From the IMG/VR virus record IMGVR_UViG_3300009034_000021, positions 1 through 64,000 of that record: DNA of 64,000 bases, one strand, 5' to 3'. The notes below the pieces were generated by a model. That model was not told where the DNA came from. It worked only from the letters and a program-made list of their open reading frames with translations, and ran no database searches. Of this stretch, positions 43,660-51,214 are shown in pieces. The DNA is from a virus. The position numbers and the translations under genes are program-made. The number at the start of each line of letters is the position of its first letter. Positions within the stretch are counted from its first letter, which is position 1.

Positions 43660-44903
43660 TATTCTGTATCGCGTTGTTGCTCGCGGCATGTACCCCGACA
43701 CCTATTCCGCCTCCAGTGCCAATTCCACCAGTGACTTATTATGTAGACGCCATCAACGGTGATGATAGCAATGCCGGACTTAGTGAGACTCAGGCATGGC
43801 AAACGCTTGCCAAGGTGTCGGCGGAATTTCTCGCTGGGACGTTCGGGCCAGGTGACTCAATTCTGTTCAAGCGCGATGAGACTTGGATTCTGAACGAGAC
43901 CGGCGATCAATTACGCATCAGAGGTTCATCAGGTGCGGAAGGCGAGCATATTTATCTAGGTGTTTATGGCATAGGGGCAGACCCCATCATTGACGCTAAT
44001 GGCAATAGTTTTCAATGTATCCGTCATGAATCGTGGGATGCAATAGCCGATTATATCACCGTAGAAAATATCGAGGTGACTGGATCGCACAACACACCGG
44101 CTATACGTATCGCCAACGTGCATCACTGGACATTACATGGTTTGTATGTACACGACGTAACCAGGGACCCGGCTAACCACACCGCTGGAATTCGCATCAA
44201 GAACGATTGCGAATGGATTTGGATAGACTGGTGTATGATAGACGAGATAGAAGGTGAAGGTATCTATATTGGCACGTCCAACATCGGCGATAGTACAAGT
44301 CAAGTGATAGTGAGTAATTGTAGTATCACAAATTGTGATTACGAAGGCATTGACATAAAGGCAGTGACTTCGAACGTCACGGTGCGCGACTGCACTGTAG
44401 AGAATACAGGCAGAACCACCGGCGATCCGACTCAAATATCAGTGGGTGGACGGTACAATACTATATATCAATGTCAGGTGCTCGGCGCGACGGGAAAACA
44501 GGCCATCTATCTCGGCCGGTATACTGAACTACCAGCCAGCGGTGGGAGTTATTGTCGGGTTGAACGATGTCTTATCAAGGGTGCGACAGGAATACATGGT
44601 GGGATTTTTATCAATGGTGTAGATAATGAGATTATCGACAATACAATCACAGACTGTTCTTATGCGATCTATGGCGCATCTGACCCTGGCGGCGGGCACG
44701 TGATTGAAAACAACACCTTTTACAACTATGACAACGAGGCAATCCACATATACTTGGCTTCCAGGTACATGTTTGACTACAACGAATATCGCGACGGTGC
44801 AGCGGGTGTGTGGTTTGAGAACGGAGCAATCAGAAATTTTGACTACGTGCAAGAGGTATTAGGTCAAGAACAACATGGACTTGTGCTAGAACGGAAGGAC
44901 TAG
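43647..44903 (+). CDS. Lipoprotein with right-handed beta-helix (DUF1565-like)
   Basis: A 418-aa protein. Lipobox LLLAAC at 10-15, Pro-rich spacer, then YYVDAINGDDSNAGLSETQA, the common entry motif of DUF1565/pectate-lyase-like beta-helices, and repeated coils (VSNCSITNCDYEGIDIKAV). It may be a host-surface polysaccharide-active protein or a lipid-anchored receptor-blocking protein. A beta-helix tailspike would not normally need a lipobox. Confidence 0.7.
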   Translation: MSRLIFCIALLLAACTPTPIPPPVPIPPVTYYVDAINGDDSNAGLSETQAWQTLAKVSAEFLAGTFGPGDSILFKRDETWILNETGDQLRIRGSSGAEGEHIYLGVYGIGADPIIDANGNSFQCIRHESWDAIADYITVENIEVTGSHNTPAIRIANVHHWTLHGLYVHDVTRDPANHTAGIRIKNDCEWIWIDWCMIDEIEGEGIYIGTSNIGDSTSQVIVSNCSITNCDYEGIDIKAVTSNVTVRDCTVENTGRTTGDPTQISVGGRYNTIYQCQVLGATGKQAIYLGRYTELPASGGSYCRVERCLIKGATGIHGGIFINGVDNEIIDNTITDCSYAIYGASDPGGGHVIENNTFYNYDNEAIHIYLASRYMFDYNEYRDGAAGVWFENGAIRNFDYVQEVLGQEQHGLVLERKD

Positions 44904-44908
44904 ATTAG

Positions 44909-45226
44909 ATGGAAGTGAACGCGGTAACACTGAAATCCATTACCGATATCGGCGCACTGGTTCTACTGTTCTTGGTGTTGGTTGGTGGATGGAAAATACT
45001 CAAGCCGGCCATTGATGGCTGGCTGGAGCAGTATCAGCAATTATTGAATGTGGTCTTTGAATTGACGACGGCACTGGCGCTGATCAATACCAATCTAGAA
45101 CAAACTATCAAAGCACAAGAGGAAATGACAAATAGACTGAACAACCATGAGGAAAAGGCAGTAAGCCGACACAAAGAAGTCATGCGCGGGTTAAAAGGGA
45201 AGTTAGGTTATGATATTGCTGATTGA
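44909..45226 (+). CDS. Holin-like membrane protein with coiled coil
   Basis: A 105-aa protein. One membrane span (IGALVLLFLVLVGGWKIL), then a coiled coil (TNLEQTIKAQEEMTNRLNNH), resembling XhlA-type holin partners. Overlaps the next membrane gene by 17 bp. Lysis role inferred. Confidence 0.55.
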   Translation: MEVNAVTLKSITDIGALVLLFLVLVGGWKILKPAIDGWLEQYQQLLNVVFELTTALALINTNLEQTIKAQEEMTNRLNNHEEKAVSRHKEVMRGLKGKLGYDIAD

Positions 45227-45473
45227 ATTGACATTGGCTTTTGCCACTGGCCTGCTGGGGCACGAATTGAGACCGGTGTTGAAGAGAGACTTTGAAGCAG
45301 GCTGGTTCGCTATCGCTTGTTATGTGACTGGCGTGATGATAGCGTTGCCGTTCGTGCTGCTGCTGTTCAGAGATTCCCGTCGTGGTTCGACGGACGTGAT
45401 CGTGTCCTATTTGTTGGCTTTTTTAGGTGTAGGCGGAGGGGTAGTTGTAGGGCATTATTTGAAGCCGGATTAG
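45210..45473 (+). CDS. Holin-like membrane protein, 87 aa
   Basis: About three membrane spans (LIELTLAFATGLLGHEL, WFAIACYVTGVMIALPFVLL, YLLAFLGVGGGVVVGHYL) and a charged C-terminus. Last gene of the rightward block. Size and topology fit a holin; no family recognised. Confidence 0.55.
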   Translation: MILLIELTLAFATGLLGHELRPVLKRDFEAGWFAIACYVTGVMIALPFVLLLFRDSRRGSTDVIVSYLLAFLGVGGGVVVGHYLKPD

Positions 45474-45499
45474 ATGGGTGAGAGGACTCAGTAAAAAGA

Positions 45500-45530
45500 A
45501 AAACCGCCCGCGATGGATTGAGGCGGTTTT
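45500..45530 (+). terminator. Convergent terminator between late and early blocks
   Basis: AAAACCGCC (45500-45508) and GGCGGTTTT (45522-45530) form a 9-bp stem with A-run and T-run flanks, so it can end transcription from both sides. It lies between the last rightward gene and the end of the leftward block. Confidence 0.85.
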
Positions 45531-45575
45531 CGCTTTGGCAAATTGATTATAACGAATATGACCGGTATCAGGGCT

Positions 45576-45833
45576 TTATAGTATGGGCAGGTCTTCTCCT
45601 TCTGCTCTGGCCCACCCGTGTGGGACGTGGGCCAGAGCTCTCAGAGCGTCAATGTGTTCAGCGGTTAACTCCGAGATATAGAACGGGATGCCCTTTTCTA
45701 GAGCAACGTTTTTGTAAACGATGCCCCCCCCTGTTCCGGCTACGGTGAAATAGGCTCTGTTCAACCAATGGCCGGGATTCGTATTTCCCTGGCCGATCCC
45801 TTCCCTGTCTCCTAAACTATCGTATCGCGTCAT
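45576..45833 (-). CDS. Hypothetical protein, 85 aa
   Basis: Ends the leftward block. Preceded by AAAGGAAG. Contains NLNRAYFTVAGTGG-like beta segments and LTAEHIDALRALAHVPHGW. No family recognised. Confidence 0.55.
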   Translation of the reverse strand: MTRYDSLGDREGIGQGNTNPGHWLNRAYFTVAGTGGGIVYKNVALEKGIPFYISELTAEHIDALRALAHVPHGWARAEGEDLPIL

Positions 45834-45864
45834 TGTCTTCTTCTTCCTTTCGTTGTATAGTTAG

Positions 45865-46218
45865 TTAGTCCCAATATACCTCAAGGCCAGCGGCCTCAAG
45901 GACTTCCTTTGCCTCTGCCCATTTCCCACCGTTGCGTTCGTCGGCAAGCAGCTTCGCCCGCCGGTAGGCATCAAACTGCTCTTGCGTCAGATTTTGAGCA
46001 CTGCCACCAATGCTGATGGCGTACTGGACGAGGCGGACGGCTCCGCCTGTCTCGGTGAAGCCGCGCAAGCCCTTACCATGCTTGGCTTGCGGAACCTCAC
46101 CAACTTCGGCTATCTCGGCCAGCGCGCGCCGCAGGAATTCCTCACGGCTGAGTGAGCCTTTGATGGCATCGATCTGTGCTAAGACTTCTTCAGGGATGTT
46201 GCGAATTGTGATGTTCAT
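45865..46218 (-). CDS. Ribbon-helix-helix protein, 117 aa
   Basis: The N-terminus NITIRNIPEEVLAQIDAIKG, followed by SREEFLRRALAEIAEVGE, is the Arc/CopG/FitA-type ribbon-helix-helix fold, so it probably binds DNA as a dimer. The C-terminal part is an additional helical domain. ATGA overlap with the upstream gene. A transcriptional regulator of the early block is likely. Confidence 0.7.
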   Translation of the reverse strand: MNITIRNIPEEVLAQIDAIKGSLSREEFLRRALAEIAEVGEVPQAKHGKGLRGFTETGGAVRLVQYAISIGGSAQNLTQEQFDAYRRAKLLADERNGGKWAEAKEVLEAAGLEVYWD

Positions 46219-46442
46219 TCTATTATCACCTCCGATTGTTTCCGTTTCACCTTCGCCTTGCCTGCGTCGGTGGTGAAGACGCCATATTCTTGAACATAGT
46301 TGGATGCCGGTCCAGTTCGCCTGACCTCCACCTGGCTCTCTCTAAGGCCCATCTCTCTGGCCCATCGTGCGCAGGCTAGGGCATTATTTACTGCTCCATG
46401 ACCATCGCAAGTGTAAACCAGATGTTTCTTTTTCTCTGTCAT
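46215..46442 (-). CDS. Hypothetical protein, 75 aa
   Basis: Small alpha/beta protein (HLVYTCDGHGAVNNALACAR). Coupled to neighbours by short overlaps on both sides. Function unknown. Confidence 0.6.
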   Translation of the reverse strand: MTEKKKHLVYTCDGHGAVNNALACARWAREMGLRESQVEVRRTGPASNYVQEYGVFTTDAGKAKVKRKQSEVIIE

Positions 46443-46708
46443 TACACATGCCTCCCTATGACTAGTCCTGCAAAGTCGTCGCCGTCAACTGCCTGGTCCA
46501 CAAGCAACTGGGCGTACTTTATCCCAGCCGCGCCAGACAGTTCCAACTCATCAGCGATTCTGAGCATGGCGCCGGCCACACAGTTTGCAGCCTCTTCCCT
46601 AGTCAGCAAACCTTCGCGAACGTGGTTGGCGGCCCTGTCAACCGCGTCTTGCTTTGCTGCTTCTGCTTGCTTGAGTTTTGCTGCGTGCTGCTTCATTTTG
46701 CTGTTCAT
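46442..46708 (-). CDS. Hypothetical helical protein, 88 aa
   Basis: Charged N-terminal helix (KLKQAEAAKQDAVDRAANHV) and AAGIKYAQLLVDQAVDGDDF. The ATG overlaps the stop of the 32-aa gene upstream (ATGA). Function unknown. Confidence 0.6.
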   Translation of the reverse strand: MNSKMKQHAAKLKQAEAAKQDAVDRAANHVREGLLTREEAANCVAGAMLRIADELELSGAAGIKYAQLLVDQAVDGDDFAGLVIGRHV

Positions 46709-46803
46709 CGCTTCTCCTTTAGGTATTGCTCAATATCTTTTTCGGTAACTTTCTTGCCGATTAAGTCACAAATTCGTTTAATTTCCTTCACCGTGAGTGC
46801 CAT
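46705..46803 (-). CDS. Very small protein, 32 aa
   Basis: ATG at 46803-46801 with AAAGGAG upstream. Sequence MALTVKEIKRICDLIGKKV then TEKDIEQYLKEKR. The strong ribosome site and ATGA overlap downstream support translation. Function unknown. Confidence 0.6.
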   Translation of the reverse strand: MALTVKEIKRICDLIGKKVTEKDIEQYLKEKR

Positions 46804-46813
46804 GATTTCTCCT

Positions 46814-47029
46814 TTATGCTGCTGCTAAAATCTCACCCAATCGGTCGGGCAGGATGCCTTTTTCAAAAGCCTGTTTCGCTAGTGGCAGAATCGCTTCTCT
46901 GTTTGTGATTTCCTCTCCTAGAAGCGATTCGGCCTTGGCGAAGACTTGTCGTGCGTAGGCCCTAAAACTAGCTTCTGCTTCTGACTCTGCTATATTTTCC
47001 AGTCTGTCTGCAACTTGCTTGAGTGCCAT
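46814..47029 (-). CDS. Hypothetical helical protein, 71 aa
   Basis: Start at ATG 47029 after GAGAGGA. Helical (ADRLENIAESEAEASFRAYA). A longer frame upstream to 47167 is not supported by a ribosome site. Confidence 0.6.
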   Translation of the reverse strand: MALKQVADRLENIAESEAEASFRAYARQVFAKAESLLGEEITNREAILPLAKQAFEKGILPDRLGEILAAA

Positions 47030-47039
47030 CTTGTCCTCT

Positions 47040-47345
47040 CTAAATTGATGTTGGCCCACCAGTCGCCGTCTCCCGCAACGAGCGGGCGCGAGCCAGTCTT
47101 TGTTGTGCATCAGAACTTTGTTCTTCCTTCGCGGCCAGCCGAGCAAAAAGTTGAGCTTCCTTGTCACGACTCGGTTGGAGCTTTCTCAACTCTTTCATCG
47201 CTTCCACGTGACTCTGGCCTTCCTTGCGAGCCACCACGTAGTCAATATATGCATTCATTTCGCGCTTGCTGTCAAAATTGGCTGCCAGTGCAAATGCTGG
47301 AGATTCTGGATTTTCCTGGTAAAGTTTTTCAAATTTGTCGTTCAT
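47040..47345 (-). CDS. Hypothetical helical protein, 101 aa
   Basis: Starts after AAGGAGAGAG. Highly charged, coiled-coil-like (KEAQLFARLAAKEEQSSDAQ). First gene downstream of a strong promoter at 47,389-47,417. Confidence 0.6.
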   Translation of the reverse strand: MNDKFEKLYQENPESPAFALAANFDSKREMNAYIDYVVARKEGQSHVEAMKELRKLQPSRDKEAQLFARLAAKEEQSSDAQQRLARARSLRETATGGPTSI

Positions 47346-47388
47346 TTCTCTCTCCTTGTGCTATCATCTGTGCTATCAAACTAACACC

Positions 47389-47428
47389 ATGATACCACAT
47401 TTGCTATCGCCTGTCAAGCAAACAGGCG
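47389..47428 (-). promoter_or_regulatory. Sigma70 promoter with overlapping inverted repeat
   Basis: On the minus strand: TTGACA (47417-47412), 17 bp, TATCAT (47394-47389). An inverted repeat TCGCCTG (47406-47412) / CAGGCGA (47422-47428) straddles the -35, and a third CAGGCGA half-site lies at 47488-47494. It looks like a repressor-controlled promoter for the seven genes to its left. Confidence 0.75.
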
Positions 47429-47507
47429 AAAATTGTCAAAATTACATGGTATTATTGTCAATATAAACAGGGTAAATGTTACGTCAACAGGCGAGGGTTT
47501 TTACTTT

Positions 47508-47660
47508 TTACTGAGTTTTCGGTTCGCCATCGCTGTGGCTATAATACCAATATTTACCACATTTGTCACAGCGTAGCGCGTGGGTGTTGCCGTCGGCATT
47601 TACCATAATGCCTTTAGGGCAGTACGGGCAGGCGTCGCCTTGCTTAAGTGAGGTTGACAT
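47508..47660 (-). CDS. Zinc-ribbon protein, 50 aa
   Basis: ATG at 47660 with AAGGAA upstream. CPYC at 11-14 and CDKC at 31-34 form a classic zinc ribbon (CPYCPKGIM, LRCDKCGKYWYYS). Function unknown. Confidence 0.65.
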   Translation of the reverse strand: MSTSLKQGDACPYCPKGIMVNADGNTHALRCDKCGKYWYYSHSDGEPKTQ

Positions 47661-47670
47661 TTATATTTCC

Positions 47671-48708
47671 TTAGAATTCCCTTTTCAAGATCGCTGACCT
47701 AAAATCCTTGTTATCCAGTCGCTTAAATAGGTAAGGTGATAGTTCAGCGTAGTTTTTGTTTACCCACAGGGCAAACTTTTTTCTTGGCTCTTTTGGCGCG
47801 TCAGCGAAGGCCAGTTCAACCTTATCGGTGATGTTGGTGATTCTTGCCTCTATTTCGTCACGCCACGTGTAAATCTGCTCCAAGAATTCATCTGGTATAC
47901 TTGCTATCACTTCATCAAATGAATTCAGAGCAATTGCCTCAAGTACTCGTTTAAAGCTAGCGTTTGTGACAAGTCTATGTATTTCTGTATACCTGTCGCC
48001 TTTGATCTTGAACCGTTGTCCGTCTGCAAAGTATAATACCCATCCTTCTTTGGATGCGTCTAAGTTCTGAGCCAGCGACAAGCAATCATTAGTGTTCAGT
48101 TGATAGATTTTGGGAAGGAGAAAGTCATGTCTCACAGCGACTTCTTCAAGTTCGCCATACGGCAGATATGCGCCAGATTCAATGTGTCTGACTGCAAGCA
48201 AGATCAGTTCTTGCATATCGCCATAATCAACTACAATTCTATTATCAGGGTAGACAATTTCCCACAATGGGGTATAACCAATCGGAAAGTCGCCAAGGTT
48301 ATGCCAAGACAACTGTTTAGTCGCCCACAATGCCTGCTCGCTCGTGAAACTTCCACGAGTAGCGACTTTCCAGGTGCCGTTGTGAAAGAAGCCGATACCC
48401 AAGCTGCCGTCTAGCTTCTCTGTCACTTCTCGTAATTGGGCATCAGTCGTTCTATCCCTTTCGCCCCAATTAAAGAACTTATCAAAGGGACGCGCAACCA
48501 CGCTCCCGTTCTCAGAATTGAGAATCAGGCCACGACTGACACGCTCAAACCAGTTCCACCGATTCTCAAATTGGGCATGTTGGCTGTAATTGAACAATAC
48601 AAGCCCGTCGTGATATACGGTACGCACGTCACCGTATTGTTTCCAGTTGGTAAACTTTTGCCTTACTAGTTTTGACAATTGTGATATGTTTTCAATCATT
48701 TCTGCCAT
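47671..48708 (-). CDS. RNA ligase, T4 Rnl1-like
   Basis: A 345-aa protein with nucleotidyltransferase motifs: EKLDGS with nucleophile K98, SRGLIL and NGSVVARPFDKFFNWGE before it, PLWEIVYP (E150) as motif III, KEGWVLYF (E221) as IV and RFKIKGDRY (K234/K236) as V. The motif spacing matches the Rnl1 family. It seals RNA breaks, classically tRNAs cut by host anticodon nucleases. No polynucleotide kinase was seen in the window, so end-healing would come from elsewhere. Confidence 0.88.
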   Translation of the reverse strand: MAEMIENISQLSKLVRQKFTNWKQYGDVRTVYHDGLVLFNYSQHAQFENRWNWFERVSRGLILNSENGSVVARPFDKFFNWGERDRTTDAQLREVTEKLDGSLGIGFFHNGTWKVATRGSFTSEQALWATKQLSWHNLGDFPIGYTPLWEIVYPDNRIVVDYGDMQELILLAVRHIESGAYLPYGELEEVAVRHDFLLPKIYQLNTNDCLSLAQNLDASKEGWVLYFADGQRFKIKGDRYTEIHRLVTNASFKRVLEAIALNSFDEVIASIPDEFLEQIYTWRDEIEARITNITDKVELAFADAPKEPRKKFALWVNKNYAELSPYLFKRLDNKDFRSAILKREF

Positions 48709-48729
48709 GACTGTACCCCTATTCTCATA

Positions 48730-48930
48730 TTATATCCCTGCATCAGTATAACATCGCATCTCAACACCGGCCTGATACTCGTCTGGATAGTTCTCTTTAA
48801 GCCATGCCTCGGCCTCGTCATCGTCTGTAAAATACAATGTCCTGGTCAGACGACGGCCGTCCTGGTAGAACCTATAGGCGTGATGGAATGGCCCTATGAC
48901 TGTGCCACGAACGTATTCTATCACTGCCAT
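48730..48930 (-). CDS. Hypothetical protein, 66 aa
   Basis: Start at ATG 48930 (MAVIEYVRGTVIGPFHHAYR) with GGAAAG just upstream. Acidic middle (FTDDDEAEAWLKENYPDEYQ). The tail resembles part of the 59,068 gene product (YPDELKAAY), perhaps a shared short fold. Confidence 0.5.
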   Translation of the reverse strand: MAVIEYVRGTVIGPFHHAYRFYQDGRRLTRTLYFTDDDEAEAWLKENYPDEYQAGVEMRCYTDAGI

Positions 48931-49031
48931 ATCTTTCCACAATTACTGCATTTCCAACCCCAGACTTTGAGGCCGTTGACTTCAACTTTGGTCTGTACAA
49001 TTCTCGTGCTTTTACATTCTGGACATCTCAT
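48921..49031 (-). CDS. Zinc-ribbon mini-protein, 36 aa
   Basis: MRCPECKSTRIV then GWKCSNCGKIWQ gives two CxxC knuckles 26 residues apart. Overlaps both neighbours by a few bases. One of at least seven tiny zinc ribbons in this block. Confidence 0.6.
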   Translation of the reverse strand: MRCPECKSTRIVQTKVEVNGLKVWGWKCSNCGKIWQ

Positions 49032-49291
49032 CCTTCACAAACCTCTCCAAATTGCAATTCCTCTGGTGCAACAGCCGTCACTTTGCCGCTGGCCAGGCGA
49101 ACGGCCATCGTATTGAAAAAATTGAACGGCACGAAACCAAGTATCTGGACGTGCTCTCCGGTGAATAAAGTAGCCTGTCGGCCAGCGTCACAATGAGTAG
49201 TATCGACTCTGATTCGTAAACCTGATAGTCCTTTGAAATCGGTCAGATTTATGTCAGATTTTTGCTCTAATGGTACAACTTTCCTACGCAT
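49028..49291 (-). CDS. Hypothetical beta-rich protein, 87 aa
   Basis: Preceded by AAGGAGAG. Segments SGLRIRVDTTHCDAGRQATL and MAVRLASGKVTAVAPEELQ suggest an OB/SH3-like barrel. ATGA overlap downstream. Confidence 0.55.
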   Translation of the reverse strand: MRRKVVPLEQKSDINLTDFKGLSGLRIRVDTTHCDAGRQATLFTGEHVQILGFVPFNFFNTMAVRLASGKVTAVAPEELQFGEVCEG

Positions 49292-49303
49292 GGTTTTCTC
49301 TCC

Positions 49304-49576
49304 TTATTCTATTGAATCACATTCTACTTCTTCGACATAACACCAAGGACACGGTTCATCAAAATTTTCTAATTCGCACCCACAATGTTCACAGAGATGC
49401 ATCAAGCCTTCTCCTATATCAGCCTGAGCCCAAAAGCCTGGATTCTTCTTTTCCCATTCTTGGGCCATATCGAGTTGTCCCATGGCGTACATCCAGCAAG
49501 GCGCGGTTGCGCAGTATCCCTGCCCGACTTCCATGTCGTCTATCATAAATTGTCCGCAAACCTTGCAGCGGCTCAT
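49304..49576 (-). CDS. Zinc-binding protein with several CxxC motifs, 90 aa
   Basis: CKVCG at the N-terminus, a CATAPC turn, CEHCGC and CPWC further on: at least two zinc sites. The first 15 residues are nearly repeated in the 23-aa frame at 50,000. Confidence 0.6.
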   Translation of the reverse strand: MSRCKVCGQFMIDDMEVGQGYCATAPCWMYAMGQLDMAQEWEKKNPGFWAQADIGEGLMHLCEHCGCELENFDEPCPWCYVEEVECDSIE

Positions 49577-49945
49577 TTAATCCTTCTCCTTTTTGATAAA
49601 GTCTTCCAATATATCCTTCGATACACAACCTAATTCAGTCACCCAGCCATCTGGTGTAATCATATAAACACAACTTTTGCCGAAATCATGTAGAATGGCT
49701 ATTCTGACAGGATGACATGGTGCATTATCCTCATCAAAGAGTTCCATTAGGGTGATGAATTCCCCACTTGGTCCCATGCTGCCAATCTTCCCTGCGATAA
49801 TTGGGAGATGACAGTCATCGTTGAGCCAAGTCGGAATTTGTACACCTGTGAGGTATTTATCCTTGAGAAGCAATACCGATTTGAGTTTCTCTAGACACTT
49901 TTTGCAGTGGATATACTCTGTTATAAAAGAACTCCGTTCGCTCAT
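49577..49945 (-). CDS. Hypothetical protein, 122 aa
   Basis: N-terminal CKKC and single later cysteines. ILHDFGKSCVYMITPDGWVT and a helical end. Abuts the gene downstream with no gap. No family recognised. Confidence 0.6.
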   Translation of the reverse strand: MSERSSFITEYIHCKKCLEKLKSVLLLKDKYLTGVQIPTWLNDDCHLPIIAGKIGSMGPSGEFITLMELFDEDNAPCHPVRIAILHDFGKSCVYMITPDGWVTELGCVSKDILEDFIKKEKD

Positions 49946-49999
49946 TATGCCTTTCCTACCTTTCTTTTTCTGCGGCTGATAATTTTATATCTGCCAACG

Positions 50000-50071
50000 T
50001 TACAGCGGGCCCGTAGCTTTCTTCTCATAGTCGTCGATCATGATCTGCCCGCAGATTTTACAGCGGCTCAT
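50000..50071 (-). pseudogene. Truncated copy of the 49,304 zinc-protein start
   Basis: A 23-aa frame, MSRCKICGQIMIDDYEKK, matching MSRCKVCGQFMIDDMEVG of the gene 0.5 kb downstream, then a stop. It looks like a partial duplication or a decayed paralogue, unless the short peptide is itself used. Confidence 0.5.
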
Positions 50072-50501
50072 AGTCCCTCCTATACATTTTTCCATTTACT
50101 GAGTTCTCAGTAATGACCTCTATTTTTATACCTTTGCCGACCGCATTCCATTCTTTTGCCGTTTCGTGCCCGACTTCTATAAGCACATTATTTGCCTTCA
50201 TCCATTCTATCGTCTCAGTATCGCCGGCGCAATCCGCTACTAGGAATTGCTCCCACTTGCCGCCTTCCGGCCTGACGAACCATACCTTGCCGATAGCATC
50301 GCAACTCAAAACGGCGATATAACCACTCACACCATCGGGCAGGTCGGCGGGCAACTGGCCCCAGCCCTGACGGTTCGCGACGACGTGCTCCATGACATTA
50401 GGCGCGTACTGGGAGGCGATGCCGAACTGGATTGGCACGATACCGGATTGTATTACTGCAATAGCGACGATAGCAATTTTAGCTATGTTAATCAACTCCA
50501 T
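50058..50501 (-). CDS. Membrane-anchored or exported hypothetical protein, 147 aa
   Basis: N-terminal hydrophobic stretch (IAKIAIVAIAVIQSGIVPIQ), then soluble (SGYIAVLSCDAIGKVWFVRP) with two cysteines. The ribosome site is weak. Function unknown. Confidence 0.5.
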   Translation of the reverse strand: MELINIAKIAIVAIAVIQSGIVPIQFGIASQYAPNVMEHVVANRQGWGQLPADLPDGVSGYIAVLSCDAIGKVWFVRPEGGKWEQFLVADCAGDTETIEWMKANNVLIEVGHETAKEWNAVGKGIKIEVITENSVNGKMYRRDYEPL

Positions 50502-50535
50502 TTCCAGTATAGGAATAATCTCAGTTTTTCACGTA

Positions 50536-50844
50536 CTAGCACACCAACCTCCATTCTAGTTCAGTTCCTTCCTCGATCCGCCTTACAAACCCGTCCCTAT
50601 TCAGACTATTGAGCAAATAAAACGTCTCGCCTGCCCTCCAGCCAAATCGCTCGGCGATTATCCGAGACGGCGCACCGCCGTTTTCGGCCAGGAAAGCCAA
50701 AATGCGACATTTGTCCTCTCGTCGGCCATTGCTGCCCAGTGCCAGCCGATACGGACAGCGTGGGTCGTGTTCGTTACAACCGTGCGGCACGGGACAGCTA
50801 AAACAGAGACGTTCGAGATCGGTTAGTTCAGTGTTTATGTCCAT
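50536..50844 (-). CDS. Cys-rich winged-helix-like protein, 102 aa
   Basis: CFSCPVPHGCNEHDPRC near residues 14-30 could bind zinc or an iron-sulfur cluster. The rest (ILAFLAENGGAPSRIIAERF, FYLLNSLNRDGFVRRIEEG) reads as a winged helix. A regulator is plausible, comparable in outline to WhiB-like or Rrf2-like Cys-HTH combinations but not the same family. Confidence 0.6.
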   Translation of the reverse strand: MDINTELTDLERLCFSCPVPHGCNEHDPRCPYRLALGSNGRREDKCRILAFLAENGGAPSRIIAERFGWRAGETFYLLNSLNRDGFVRRIEEGTELEWRLVC

Positions 50845-50851
50845 ATCGTAT

Positions 50852-51046
50852 TTAGACGATCCTCGTGTCGCCCTTGGTCACACGATATGTCACCCATCCA
50901 TCGGTGATGGTCACATGTGCCTTTGGCCCAAAAGTTAACGTTCGGGCTACTCGGGCGGCCCTCGCGGTCAGTTTGTCGAATTTTTCTAATTTGATGTGCT
51001 TCGTCTGGCGTCGTCTTTCGTTAGTCACTTTTACTATGATTGCCAC
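50852..51046 (-). CDS. Small basic protein, 64 aa
   Basis: Very basic start (VTNERRRQTKHIKLEKFDKL) and beta-rich end. Possibly nucleic-acid-binding. Function unknown. Confidence 0.5.
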   Translation of the reverse strand: MAIIVKVTNERRRQTKHIKLEKFDKLTARAARVARTLTFGPKAHVTITDGWVTYRVTKGDTRIV

Positions 51047-51049
51047 CCA

Positions 51050-51202
51050 TTATGCTCCTTCATACCTGCTATTGTAAGCTATCCTGGCCTTACCGGTGAT
51101 GACTTGCACAGTTTCCTTCAAAGTGAACTGTCGTCTGGCAAACCAGTACAGAGCCTCGCAGATTTCTATGATTCTCAAGAATCCAACTAATATCTTTTTC
51201 AT
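51050..51202 (-). CDS. Hypothetical small protein, 50 aa
   Basis: Frame MKKILVGFLRIIEICEALYW, then FARRQFTLKETVQVITGKAR. Ribosome site weak (GAGAAAG). Ends just before the next gene. Function unknown. Confidence 0.45.
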   Translation of the reverse strand: MKKILVGFLRIIEICEALYWFARRQFTLKETVQVITGKARIAYNSRYEGA

Positions 51203-51214
51203 TTCGTCGCTTTC

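Noticed and set aside
45518-45748. Rightward 76-aa frame beyond the terminator
   Set aside because: It overlaps the leftward 45,576 gene, starts inside the terminator region and has no ribosome site.
47389-47500. CRISPR-like direct repeats of CAGGCGA
   Set aside because: Only 7-bp half-sites with no regular spacing; better explained as operator sites.
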